From Pseudeuparius sepicola (Eukaryota; Arthropoda; Insecta; Coleoptera; Anthribidae), in NCBI GenBank assembly GCA_963920635.1, contig OY987302.1, positions 35,501,278 to 35,565,277 of the forward strand: a stretch of DNA of 64,000 nucleotides, read 5' to 3'. The notes under the pieces are model-generated. The model was given only the letters and a program-made list of their open reading frames with translations. It ran no database searches and had not been told where the DNA came from. Below, piece by piece: positions 1 to 11,011 of this stretch. The position numbers and the translations under genes were made by a program. The first letter of the stretch is position 1. Each line of letters opens with the position of its first letter.

Positions 1-1387
1 GTTAGAAGATTGTTCGAAAGTCATTGGAGTTGAAAATCGGGCAAAATAAAAATAGTACATTTTATTGTTCCAGTCTGTCGAATTTATGACATTTTAATAC
101 ATTTTCTAGGATGTTCGATAATTCAGATTTGTCAGAATAAGGTTCTGAAACTGAACCGCAGTCAGGGCAAGAATACCTATAATGTTTGATAATGATGTCA
201 CAACAGTCACATGTAGTGAAACCAATAGGAGTAATTTGTGGGCTTGAGTGCTTTTATTCCCGTAGGTACCTAATATGGTTTCCAGAATTTGAGAGAGGGG
301 TACCTACATATTTTGCATTTTGCACACTTATTCGGATTTAGGTATAAGTAGTACTGCAGGTGCATAGGGTTTGGGAAACAAACTTTCTGGGAAAAACAGG
401 GCTTTGAATGGAACATTTACAAGGGATTAGAAATTAATAGCTCCTATTATCTCACAACTATTACTTTATTTAAAAAGGGAGACCAGTTTCGTAGCTCTAT
501 AAATTAGTCCTTGAGGATGTAATTTTATAGATTAACGAAACCGTTGTGATATAATATGGCCTATTCACTCTAATCCCTCTAAAGTGAACTCTTACAGTGT
601 AGAAAGTTTTTAGTTAGATTTATTTATTATTACACAAATGTAAATATGGAATAACTACTAGTTATATAAAACATTTTGAAGAAGTAGACTTTAGACGCAC
701 TTTTTTAGTCGTAGCAACACTATTATGCAGAACAATTATCCAATCAAACATTAATAGATGTTCAACTGACCCTAATGTGGTTCAAGAAGAATTCGGTAAT
801 CGAATCGTTAATTTAGATTTTATAATTGAGCAATTACAAGTTTTTTTTATACACGAACCCTTCATAGCATGCACCTTTGCTGATATGAAAAATAATAGTA
901 AAATTGCTTCGACGCCAAAAAGCAGTGTGTTGCCAACGAAAAGTGAACGCCCTGAAAAATATCATTTTTGCAATAAAGCAAACAGGCCACCGCCGTTTTT
1001 TAAATATATATTCGCGCTTCTTCGTCGGCATCGGCGAGACTCGTGTGACCCCGGCGGCCGTCGGCGGCGGCCGGCACGAGTTATTATTTCATATTATCTA
1101 CACGTCTACACAGGAAAAAAAGACTGTTGTGATTTTAGTGAGTTCGTGTATATAGTCACTTTTCCATTACCTACTTTAAATATACAAGCAAATCCATGTG
1201 GTCCCAACAATATAATCTATACTTTTGACGTAATTGCAGATGAACCAATAAGTTTAAAATAGTTTGAATTTCCGTTAAGAAGACGTATTGTCACTTCGAT
1301 ACTAAAATTGGCATACTGCAATGAAAGCATAACCTCGGTTTTAAAATATCTTATGTTTTATTTAAACAATTAAATTTATTTTATTTG
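1..1387. other. Unassigned AT-rich DNA with one GC-rich patch
   Basis: No recognisable gene or element. An open frame at 777-1262 (+) has no motif I recognise; its first part (about 777-840) reads like the start of a transposase-type protein, with a GNRIVNLDFIIEQL stretch, but this is weak. Positions about 1014-1080 are strikingly GC- and CpG-rich compared with the AT-rich surroundings. Confidence 0.4.
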
Positions 1388-1449
1388 AATAATAATAATT
1401 CTCACCCTCAGACTACTCCAAACTATATAAGAGTACCCCAGAAGCAACT
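1388..1449 (-). mobile_element. SINE 3'-tail fragment
   Basis: The reverse complement of this stretch matches the 3' end of the SINE at 57385-57714. Shared elements are GTTGCTTCTGGGGTACTC, then TAGTTTGGAGTA, then GAGGGTGAGAATTATTATT. Only about 60 bp is shared, so this is a strongly 5'-truncated copy. It shows that the 57.4-kb element belongs to a dispersed family with an (ATT)n tail. Confidence 0.65.
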
Positions 1450-2866
1450 GAAAAAACATTATAATTCATTGGATGAACAAAATAACTTAATTGCAACTTT
1501 TATATTCATCAATGTAAGTAATCATAGTCCAAGCAAATTGTCATTTTTTTATAGAGGTAGAAAAAAAATGATTCTTAACAGGTAGATATTTTCAGGGTTG
1601 GTTGTGGGTAGCGTCCTGAGTATAACCCCAAAAAATCACCGTCGAAGTCGTGTTACGAACCCCGCAATAGGAGTGGTTTTGCAAACATTTTTTTGCAATT
1701 TTTTTTCTTCTCATGTGTACAATTTTTTTTCTTCTTATGCATACATTATTACATTCTCTACAACTTTCTCTCATGAAGTTTTTTTTTTTAACTTCAATAC
1801 TTCACGAGATATAGGTAAAAGATCACCACTATCTAAAGTGCTTTATAAGGGTAAAAAAAAATTCTTTAAAACAAGCTGATTTTTTCAGGGTTAACTGGGG
1901 ATTAACTTAGGAGTGCATACAGTGATCGCAAATTAAAGGTTTTGAATCAACCCTACACTCTATATCGTTCGTAGTCATAATGAACACTGCAAGTGAATGG
2001 CTATAATTGATATTAGTACCCACAATTAAGTATTACAAATCCAGCAAAAATTCAGTGACAATAGTTGTAATTTCAGTATAATGAACAGTTAAATGTATCC
2101 CTATTCAATTCAACACCATGAAACGTTATGTTGTTCTGACAAAAGAATGTGCTTAGAAAAGAAGTATTATAGAATCAATTCCAGAACACGCTATTTATTG
2201 AAATAAAATATTACATTTAAATTATTCATTAGAATTCAATATCAATTGTAATTGAATTGATTATTGTTAGTTACAAAAAAGCTTCTGCTTGAGTTTGAGG
2301 AATAATATCTCATATTGAATTAAACAGGGTTTTTTTACAAAGTGACAGAGTTCTCTCAGTGTAGTACCCACGGCCGGCCTGCCCCTCAATCGTAGCACTA
2401 TGAAGGGGCAGGCTGGAGTGGGGAGTCGTGGGGACCAGAGGAAGGAAAAGGATAGGCATATCTAATCGAGCGACGTTTGTCCTGAATTGAGTCAGGCATT
2501 TCGGGCGGATTTCATAAGTATCGTAGCCTCTTAACAACCCGCAGAATGGAACTCCTTGTATATTTTTTGTTCAAATTTGGTATGTGGAGGTTTTAGGGTA
2601 TCCCGATTAACGCTGTGGTGTCCGATTTTAAATAAAAAATTCGCTAAATGGTTTTCGTAATCTTTTACTAGAAAAAAAATTGTAGTAGGCCTTGAAAATT
2701 GAGATTAAGATCTGAAATTTTGCACGAAAGTAGAGTTTTTTGCGACCTATCTTCAGAAATAAAAACGGCTAAAATCGGATGAAAAATAAAAAAATTACAG
2801 AGGTGTCTCAATTCCAAAGGGGCCACACTGTATGTATTTGTATCTACGTATTTTTTTATCTATGTA
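1450..2866. other. Unassigned region with a GC-rich hairpin
   Basis: No coding potential recognised. At 2377-2413 a perfect 10-bp inverted repeat (GCCTGCCCCT and AGGGGCAGGC) is separated by a 17-nt loop. The short open frames here carry no known motif. Confidence 0.4.
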
Positions 2867-3155
2867 CAGGGTGCCCTATTTAGATGGAATAATGAATATA
2901 ACTTTTTAAAGACACCTTGTATAAAAAATGTTTCAGACAAGAGTTTTTCAGTTGATCTATCTGCATATTTTGGTGACCTTGAATTTTTTTGGAGCCAGTA
3001 ATTTCGTTGCTATGGAAACCAACTTTGTTTTTTTAAATCACTTCTCTGTTCAAATTTGGAATCAGCTCCTTTTTGTGCATATGAACATGTAAAATTTCGT
3101 TGTGGTTGCATAAGAAAATTTTTTAAATTCGAGAGCTTTGTCTAAAAAGTAGGCC

Positions 3156-3527
3156 ATGCCTAATGAAAATTTTGACACTTACGTATGTCATTATAACAAC
3201 CGCATTATTGGTCCATTTATTATCAATGGTAATTTGACTGGCGAAATGTATTTGTATATTTTGCAAAATGAGGTGATTCCTGCCCTTGGTATGCCAATCC
3301 AGGATATCTGGTTCAAGCAAGATGAAGCACCTCCCCATCACCGTGACGTGCGCAGCTATTTAAACTAAGTCTTTCCACAATCTTGGATTGGCAGAAGAAT
3401 AGAACAGGGCATAAGAAAGGAATAGCGTTGATTCCTCCAGAATGGATTAGGAATGTTATAGTTAGTAGTTTTTAGGACAGACTCGGCCATTGTGAATGGA
3501 GAACATTTCGAGCATTTGATTAATTGA
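3156..3527 (+). pseudogene. Mariner-type transposase relic (middle and C-terminal pieces)
   Basis: The frame starting at 3156 contains NNRIIGPFIINGNLTGEMYL, then KQDEAPPHHRDVRSYLN. This is the region around the second catalytic Asp of Tc1/mariner transposases, with the usual DGAPPHY changed to DEAPPHH. A stop follows. The next bases read FPQSWIGRR, then jump to a C-terminal tail ending NGEHFEHL. The catalytic SPDLTPLDFFLWG block is missing, so the relic cannot be active. The N-terminal helix-turn-helix and first Asp regions are also absent. It lies inside the 2867-6343 element in the same orientation. Confidence 0.8.
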
Positions 3528-3537
3528 TTTTTAGGTA

Positions 3538-5887
3538 CAGGGTGGCCCATCCAAGCGGAAAAAGTGCGCTACGTGGAGACACGTTAACATAAAATCGTCA
3601 TTCAAAAAATGAGATTGTAGTAAAAATTAAGGGGAATTCGAGGGTGTACCCTAATTTTGTATACGGGGGTCGGTAAAAAAGTTATCGCGAAAAAACATTT
3701 TTTGCAAAATAAAAAAAAATATTTTTTTACCTACACATCCATTAGAGAACCTTTAAGTAGTATTCCCGAATATTCAGTTTTTTAATATAACTTCCGGTTA
3801 TAGCGAAAATGAAAGTGGTTTTCTCTATTTTACGACTTACACATTTCTCTTAACCATCACAGGATTCCTTTTTTAATTCTGAATCCAACGATATATAATT
3901 TGACCTATTTATCTCCAACTGTTTCCGAGATATTTATCAGAGAAGCTCCATCAAACTAGATACATGGTCTCATGGTCGGTGTCTGATGTTCGATCTGAGT
4001 AGGCCAAACAATAAAACCAAATTTATGACAAATCAAGTCAGCCATGATAATAAAACTGACAATCGAGTAGGCTGTCAATTCAATATTTCCACTTACGTGT
4101 CAGATTAGTCTAAAATTTTGTTGCTGAAGCTGTTAGTAGTTGCAGTTTAAAAAATGTTTTTGAAAGAAGAATGCTGTGATATTTTAGAGAACTTCATCAA
4201 AAATGATAAAAGATACGTAGAAACTTTGAGGGAGTATTCTCGTAAATATCCAAATAGAAATGTTCCGAGTGCTTCATTTATATGTAAGCTGTATCGAAGA
4301 TTCAGATCGACAGGAAGTGTGATTAGCAAGAGAAAAAAAGGGTTTAGAATTAGTGAGGACGAGAGAGAACGAATTTTAAATTATTTCAGAAGAAATAACG
4401 AAAAATCTCAGAGAGATGCAGCGAGAGACTTACAAATTCCCCGGTCTACAATACAAAGGGTAATGAAATTAAGCAAATTTAAAGCCTTCAAAATATTACC
4501 TGTTCAAAGGCTATTCCCTGGAGATGCTGCAAGAAGACTGGAATATTGTCAAACAATGTTAAACTTTTATTTTGCAAGAGGTGGAGCTGGATTTTTTAAA
4601 CAAATTATTTGGTCCGATGAAGCTACATTTACAACGGCGGGAATATACAACCGGAAAAATAGTATATTTTGGTCTGTTGACAATCCACGGGCATTTCGTG
4701 AAGTTGTGAAATCCACAGAAATTCCGTGGGTGTTTGGTGCGGAATTGTGGGAAATTTTATAATGGGCCCTCTATTTTATTCAGGAAGTATGACAGGTAGG
4801 AAATACCTACATTTAATCCAGAACGAATTGGAACAATACTTTGACCAGTTGCCATTAATTTTTCTAAACCAACTCCAAGAAAGACAATTAATATGGCAGC
4901 AAGATGGCGCTTCCTTCCATAACTGTGGGCCCATAACGGAATTTTTGAACAATTCGTTTGAAAATTGGATTGGTAAACCTGGAACGATAAGGTGGCCGCC
5001 ACGTAGTCCAGATTTAACCCCCTTGGATTTTTTCTTGTGGGGGCATTTAAAAAATAAAGTTTATGAAAATGTTGAGGAGATTAAAAGACGAGTAAAATTA
5101 GAAATTGATAGTTTAAACAATCGTCCCTTAATCTTTGAAAATGTCCGAAAAAATTTCTTAAAAAGACTTAGGTTATGTGTAAATAATAACGGAAACCATT
5201 TTGAACATTTAATGTAAATGAACTTCTAACTAATTTTTAATAACTAATCATATTGTTGTTGTTATAATAAATAGGACAGTAGTAAAGATAATAAATGTTT
5301 CATAATTTCCACGAGATTTTTAATTAAGTTGAATGCAGTAGTTGAATGGCTATAGCCACTTTAACATTCAGCCTACTCGCTTGTCAGTTTTATTATCATG
5401 GCTGACTTGATTTGTCATAAATTTGGTTTTATTGTTTGGCCTACTCAGATCGAACATCAGACACCGACCATGAGACCATGTATCTAGTTTGATGGAGCTT
5501 CTCTGATAAATATCTCGGAAACGGTTGGAGATAAATAGGTCAAATTATGTATCGTTGGATTCAGAATTAAAAAAGAGAAATGTATAAGTTGTAAAATAGA
5601 GAAAACCACTTTCATTTCCGCTATAACCGGAAGTTATATTAAAAAACTGAATATTCCGGAATACTACTTAAAGGTTCTCTAATGGATTTGTAGGTAAAAA
5701 AAATATTTTTTTTTATTTTGCAAAAAATGTTTTTTCGCGATAACTTTTTTACCGACCCCCGTATACAAAATTAGGGTACACCCTCGAATTCCCCTTAATT
5801 TTTACTACAACCTCATTTTTTGAATGACGATTTTATGTTAACCTGTCTCCACGTAGCACACTTTTTGCGCTTGGATGGGCCACCCTG
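3538..5887 (+). mobile_element. Near-complete long-TIR mariner element (DD40-41D type)
   Basis: Ends are CAGGGTGGCCCATCCAAGCG and its inverted partner, flanked by TA at 3536-3537 and 5888-5889. The inverted arms are unusually long, about 540 bp (3538-4078) and 525 bp (5363-5887), and differ only at scattered positions and small indels. The single gene at 4154-5217 lies between them. The high arm similarity and one-frameshift gene suggest it is relatively young, and it is inserted into an older mariner relic. Confidence 0.9.
4154..5217 (+). pseudogene. Mariner-type transposase, one frameshift
   Basis: About 350 codons, a normal mariner length, start at ATG 4154. The N-terminal part (roughly residues 1-110) has two helix-turn-helix-like segments, including SQRDAARDLQIPRSTIQRVM. 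Catalytic blocks are IIWSDEATF (first Asp), WQQDGASFHN (second Asp) and PRSPDLTPLDFFLWG (third Asp). By my count 40 residues separate the second and third Asp, which places it near the DD41D (rosa-like) group rather than classical DD34D; that assignment is an inference. A one-base frameshift near 4715-4735 separates EIPW from VWCGIVGNFIMGP. The C-terminus ends NGNHFEHLM, typical of the family. Otherwise it is intact, so the frameshift could also be a sequencing error. Confidence 0.88.
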
Positions 5888-6357
5888 TACCATTGATTTA
5901 TTGTGCCTATTTATTTATTATTAAACAAATTTTGCAAGCTTAACATGATTTACTAGTCGTCGGTAAGTTATCATTACATGCAAAAATGTCAAAATTTTCA
6001 TTAGGCATTCGCCTACTTTTTAGGCAACGCTCTCGAATTTAAATTTTGGCGTACTTGCAGAAATTCTACTTTTTCTCAAAATTTTTCTTATGCAACCCCA
6101 ATGAAATTTTAGATGTTCGTATGCACAAAAAGGAGCTGATTCCAAATTTGCACAGAAAAATGTATGGTGCAATTTAAAAAACAAAGTTGGTTGCCGTAGC
6201 AACGAAATTACTAGCTACCAAAAAATTCAAGATCATCAAAATACGCAGATAGATCAACTGAAAAACTCTTGTCTGAAACATTTTCTTATACAACGCGTAT
6301 TTAAAAAGTTATATCCATTATTCCATCTAAATTGGGCACCCTGTATTTGTATCTATC

Positions 6358-6388
6358 GATGCTTGAAAGGTAAAAGGGCATAAGCGAC
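6358..6388 (+). repeat. Left terminal inverted repeat of the DUF7869-like element
   Basis: This 31-bp repeat reads GATGCTTGAAAGG, then TAAAAGGGCATAAGCGAC, and is the exact reverse complement of 10981-11011. It contains AGGTAAAAGGG, the core that recurs in the subterminal array. Confidence 0.88.
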
Positions 6389-6594
6389 ACTTTAGTAACT
6401 TTACAATAGAACGGTTTAAAGTTTAAAAAAAGTGTAAAAAATATAACTTTTTGTACAATTGTTGTATTTAAATAAAAGAAACATATTTCAAACGTTTTGA
6501 TTTTGTTTTATATGTTCATTATAGGTTTTCTATGTAAAAATTGTTAATAACTAAAATAATGTCGCTTAAGCAATTTGCTCCCAAAATAATATAC

Positions 6595-6732
6595 AGGTAA
6601 AAGGGCTTAAGTTAATTTTAGTCTTAAATTTTATACAGGTAAAAAGAATGAGCTTACTTTTGATTGGAAAATATTACGCAGGTAAAAGGGTCTATTTGAA
6701 AGTAATTAAACAAAAACATTAAGGTAAAAGGT
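6595..6732 (+). repeat. Subterminal phased repeat array, AGGTAAAAGGG
   Basis: Copies of AGGTAAAA(A/G)GR start at 6595, 6637, 6680 and 6722, spaced 42, 43 and 42 bp apart. A further copy starts at 6368 in the TIR. Several continue into a GGGC-TAAG-like extension. Spacing is close to four helical turns, so the copies would lie on one face of DNA. In other DNA transposons, arrays of this kind are transposase-binding sites; that role here is inferred. A weaker copy lies at 10682 near the right end. Confidence 0.7.
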
Positions 6733-6846
6733 TTTATGGACCACTAATATTAACTGGTTTATCTAGAAAAAAATTTGAAATCCCTCTTGTATCACCCATT
6801 TGATGGTCGATAATTTAAAATTTTGGAAAGATAGTAGAGATTGCTT

Positions 6847-7047
6847 CTTTTGCTTAACTTCACACACCAAAACGTTGTTTTTGCACTCGACGCGCGTTTC
6901 CCTAACCATGTTAGCATCATCAGGAGATGATTAAGACTTTAGTCTTAATGAGGTAAGATTTTAGTCTCCTGATGATGCTATAATGATTAGCGAAACGCGC
7001 GTCGAGTGCAAAAAACAACGTTTTGGTGTGTGGAGTTAAGCAAAAGG
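6847..7047. repeat. Foldback repeat with hammerhead-like motifs in both arms
   Basis: Inverted arms at 6847-6925 and 6967-7047 share CTTTTGCTTAACTTCACACA, GCACTCGACGCGCGTTTCC and TCCTGATGATGCTA-type blocks, around a centre with AAGACTTTAGTCTT. Each arm, read outward, carries CTGATGA, a short hairpin (CTA and TAG), GAAAC, then GCGCGTC. This matches the CUGANGA, stem II, GAA, short stem III, NUH order of a minimal type I hammerhead ribozyme. Stem II has a bulged T and stem I is weak (CTC with GAG). Activity is unproven. Confidence 0.6.
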
Positions 7048-7418
7048 TTCCTGATTCCCAACTTAGATAATAGAGATTGAAAATTATTATTTTTTCTCTT
7101 TCTTTTGTAGATAGCCTATAATTTTTTGTATTTTATTAGGTTAGATAAAATAAAATTCAAGTACCTACTTAAGTACAAAGTTTATTCTAAGATTTTTCTT
7201 CGGCACGAAATCAAAATAAATTAAAAAAAAATACAGTTCAAAAAACAACAAATAGAATCAAAAACTCAAAAAGGAACACCAAATTATTTTTAAGAAAATT
7301 TAAATTTTCACTTGCATTATTATAAATAATGTAAGAAATATAAATAAAAATAAAAATATGTAATTCCAAACAAAACAAAAACGCTCCATAATTCGGCAAA
7401 AACAACCAAGGTTGTAAT

Positions 7419-9962
7419 TTAGTCATCCAAATTTTCATCCTCGATGTCTGATTCTGGTAGGGTATCTCCTATGGTATTAGAAGTAGGAATATTGATAAAT
7501 TCATGATGAAATAATTCTGGAATAACTTTGTCCTTACAAAGTTTATTAAGGGCATCAAATTTTAGCTTTGATATAGGTATCTTCGTTTTGTAGCAGGCAA
7601 TAGAAGTTGTTTTAGTTTTCGTATTAACTTCTATTTCAAAGGATGGGGCTTTGTCGTTCATAGAGTATTTGATGATTATACTTTGTCTTGCTAATTTTGC
7701 CGGTAAGGTTGCCCTTAAAATACTTTTCGCCTATAACGTCCCACTTCTTGAATTCCCCAAAAGTTAATGATTCAACATTGTATGGTCTTGGGTCCTGCCG
7801 TGCTGTTGAAAAGTCCATGAACCTCTGTGAAGGTGACCAAATGAGAGAATGTTTTAACATTTTCTCAATAACTGCATGTATAGAATCCACAGGCATGTAC
7901 GTGTGACCAGTTAGTAGAAAATTAATTTGAATCACTTCAATGAATTTACAGTTTTGTAAAGTTGAATGAATCATAGCCAAAACAGTACGGTTACGGTTCT
8001 GTCCGGGGCAGCAGTCACAATATAACAATAAATGTTTAACAGATTCCCGTTCGTCCACCATAGTTATGTACCTGTGTAATATGGTGGACATTTCATTTGC
8101 TGCGCACTTTCCGTTCACTTCATCCCAGTAAAAACAGAAACCATCGCGAGTACCACTTTCGTAAAACGTTAAGTTGTAAACCGCGAGTTTACGTGAGTAA
8201 TACAAAAGCATACTTTCGCCATTAGGCGTGTTTAAAACTTTCTGCAAGTCAAAGCTTACGCATAAAGTATGAGGACTTGTTTTGTGTATATTCTGATGTA
8301 TTTTAAATCGATCATACAAATCTTTTTTTTTTCAGCCATATGCTCTAATTTTGCTTGGTGTAATGACTTGTCAGCATCGTCGCAACGTTCAAATCTTAGA
8401 CACTTCAGGCATTTATCTTCCTTTGGAGTATGAAAACCAATGTTAAAATTTTCATTGAAAATTGTTCGGAATACTCTTTCACCCACAACATCAATATGCA
8501 ATATGCCGTTTTTCATAAATTTTATATAGATAGGACAAACTTTTAAATTCTTGTGGAAGATATATGCGAGTTGAATCTTTCCGACAATAGTGTGATGGTA
8601 AGGCCGGAAGGCTTTTAATAAAATTTATAGCTGGTAATTTAGTGCAATCTTTTGTTTTATTTGGTGGTATACTTTTTCCTCGTAAGTCTTCTTTTGAAGA
8701 ACCAAATGCGGCATTACTTACTGTGTAATACACATATTTTTGAGACACATCCAACGTTTCAGTTAAGAACTGAAGACAAATAGGGCGTTTGCCTTCACAC
8801 TCATTAATGCGGTATTTAAAAGTGAACTGACGTGTTTCTGACTCTTTAGATCGCTTTCGTTTTACTGGTAATTTTTGACTCATGCCGACAATCCAGTCTT
8901 TGCGACGTTCTGGCGGTAGATTCCAAAAGTGATCAAAAATTTGCCTTCTTCTTTCTTCTGATACAATTTCACAATTATTTCCACATTTTTTGCCTACACA
9001 TGGATTGGGTTTTACTTGTTTAGAAGATACAGTAACGCCATTTGATTTTGTGTATTCTTGCCCTGCTTGTTTGGCATTTTTTCTCATCTTTCTTTTATTT
9101 TTCCTCTTCACGATGTTACCAGATTCTCCAACTATATTCTCAATGTCGGAGCAATCAACGACTGTATTTTTTTACTCTTGTCTTTTCTTGCTTCCAGTTC
9201 GCCACTACTACTAGATGACAAGTCACATTCTTCTTCCCATAAGTCAGAATCGTCAGCATCACCAAGGTATTCTGCCATCAAAGTCTCGTCTTCGGACAGA
9301 TAATCGTAATATGCATTATTTTGTGGTTTTCTAGTACGTGTAGGTCTCGTGCCAGTTGTGGTTGATGGACCAACAATTTCATCAACCAATTTTGACGACG
9401 TCTCTGATATAGTCGGTTCTTGACCATCAGATTGTTGTGATATTATGATAGTTGATTGTCGGATTTCGGTCACGGTAGAAGGAAAATTGTATGTCTGTAA
9501 TTCAGTGTACAGAGGAATTTCCCTTGGCGTTTCATGATCACAGCAAAGTGGTTGTAATACGTCTGTAGTTAAAGAACTAGTTCCTTGCAAGTGGGTTGTC
9601 GAAGATAACACATCACTAACCAAAACCACGCTGGTAGTAGATGGTAGGTTATTTTTTTCTGGCTGCAGCTCTGAATGTAACTGTTGCAAAGTCACAAAGG
9701 ACGGGCTGCGTCGAATATTTTTTTTGCCATTACTTTTCTGAAATTAAAAATAAACAATGTTACACCAAACGCAACTTTAATTTTTACTTTGAACTGAAGA
9801 CTACTTTATGCACACTGTATAGATAATTCCTAATTTATTTATCATTACCTCATTATTTGAGCCACCCCCTAAATTGCTATGGGTTTCTGTTAAGCTTCTA
9901 TTTGCGTCAAGTCCAGTTGATTTGAAAGCCAAATTCACAATGGTCTTTGCACGACACTCCAT
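7419..9962 (-). pseudogene. DUF7869-like protein gene, two exons, candidate transposase, frameshifted
   Basis: Exon 1 runs from ATG 9962 down to 9849 (38 codons, starting MECRAKTIVNLAFKS) and ends at a GTAATG donor. An acceptor (TTTTTAATTTCAG) opens exon 2 at 9737, in frame. Exon 2 holds an acidic Ser/Thr-rich N-terminal part; a basic region followed by a Cys cluster (NPCVGKKCGNNC); EERRRQIFDHFWNL; a second Cys pair (DKCLKC); then the conserved core. The core has VSFDLQKVLNTP (Asp codon near 8250), LLLYCDCCPGQNRNR (Asp near 8016) and GHTYMPVDSIHAVIEK (Asp near 7887, Glu near 7866). This Asp, Asp, Asp/Glu order with GQN and GHT motifs fits an RNase H-like DDE fold; that is inference. Frame breaks occur near 9168 (run of A), 8520, 8330 (run of A) and 7655, giving roughly 750 codons if read through. 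It is the only gene between the TIRs. Confidence 0.8.
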
Positions 9963-10076
9963 GTCCACCTTAATTAAAATATTTTACTATTAAATAATAT
10001 AACATTACTATTACATAATAACAAAATATTTGGTCAAAAAAACATTCCCATTTATTGCCTAAGACCTACGACTGTA

Positions 10077-10260
10077 CAGGGTGTCCCATTTCGATACTTT
10101 ACTTACCTCCTAGAAAAAATGCGTGTACGCCACTGACTTCTACGTGAAAAAATCTATAAGGGTCGATTTTTACCATTTCAACAAGTTAGCGTATAATGAA
10201 TAACAGATGCCTGAAAATGGAAAATTTTAAAAATCACCTTGTATCCTAAAAACTAAAAAG
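10077..10260. mobile_element. Single mariner-type terminus
   Basis: TACAGGGTGTCCCATTTCGA begins at 10075 with the TA and family-typical tip, but no inverted partner was found nearby. It is probably a one-ended remnant inserted in the 5' flank of the DUF7869-like gene. Its inner boundary is unclear. Confidence 0.5.
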
Positions 10261-10980
10261 GCCATGAAAATTCTGTTTATGGGGGCCTTTCTTTTTATGA
10301 AAAAGTGTAAAAAAACTGTACATGGTGTGAAAACGGTTTGTAATTGCTGTTAGATTTAGACACCTTCAATTTTGCAAATAGGTATTATTATGGTTATAAT
10401 TTTACAATTTGTAACCTATAAAACTCCAGAAAGGAACCAATTTTCGGCCCAAATTGAATGTAAATATTAAAACATTAATTTTGCTCAGAACATAACCTCA
10501 AACCTCATCTTCGTTTTAAAACGAGTTAATCGCTAAATACAAACTTACTCTAGCCTGCTAGGGAAGCATTGTAATTAAAGAATGTTTAAAAATCGATTAA
10601 TCAGCTTCATAAGTCAAATATAATATGTTCAAAAGTAACTTACCCGCTATGTATTTACAATATACAATGTATACTTCTGCAAGGTAAAACAGTTTAAGTA
10701 GTCAAATAATGCAAAATTTACTTCGGGCAATTTGTTAAAAAAAAGGAAAAGCAAAAAGGCACAACTTATCGTTATTATTTTCCTTAAATAGTCTAAGCAG
10801 CAATATTTTTGTAGTGCCTGGAAACTGGTCGGTTAAGGCAAAAATATGCGACATATTTCTTCTATTTACAGTTGACTCAAGCGCCACAAAAGTTATGATA
10901 CAGATCTGAAAACTGGCTTATCCGACGCAGAAAAAAAAAAATCTTATCAAGTGACATTAAAAAGGTAATTTGACCAAATT

Positions 10981-11011
10981 GTCGCTTATGCCCTTTTACC
11001 TTTCAAGCATC
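10981..11011 (-). repeat. Right terminal inverted repeat of the DUF7869-like element
   Basis: This is the exact reverse complement of 6358-6388 over 31 bp. The outward flank is CCTATGTATT, containing the CTAT also present left of the element. Confidence 0.88.

Larger units (their letters stand above)
2867..6343 (+). mobile_element. Internally deleted mariner-type element, split by a younger mariner
   Basis: Both ends read TACAGGGTGCCC with flanking TA (2865-2866 and 6344-6345), as expected for Tc1/mariner insertion. The arms (about 2867-3180 and 5983-6343) are inverted copies of each other over some 315-360 bp, for example TAGATGGAATAATG on the left against CATTATTCCATCTAAATTG on the right. 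A transposase relic lies at 3156-3527. The element at 3538-5887 sits inside it and must be younger. Its right boundary lies 13 bp from the large element at 6357. Confidence 0.85.

Noticed and set aside
777..1262. 161-codon open frame as a gene
   Set aside because: Only a weak transposase-like start and a GC-rich patch; no domain could be recognised.
2310..2537. GC-rich hairpin at 2377 as a terminator or structured RNA gene
   Set aside because: A single stem without family signature in a eukaryotic context; no supporting promoter or conserved fold.
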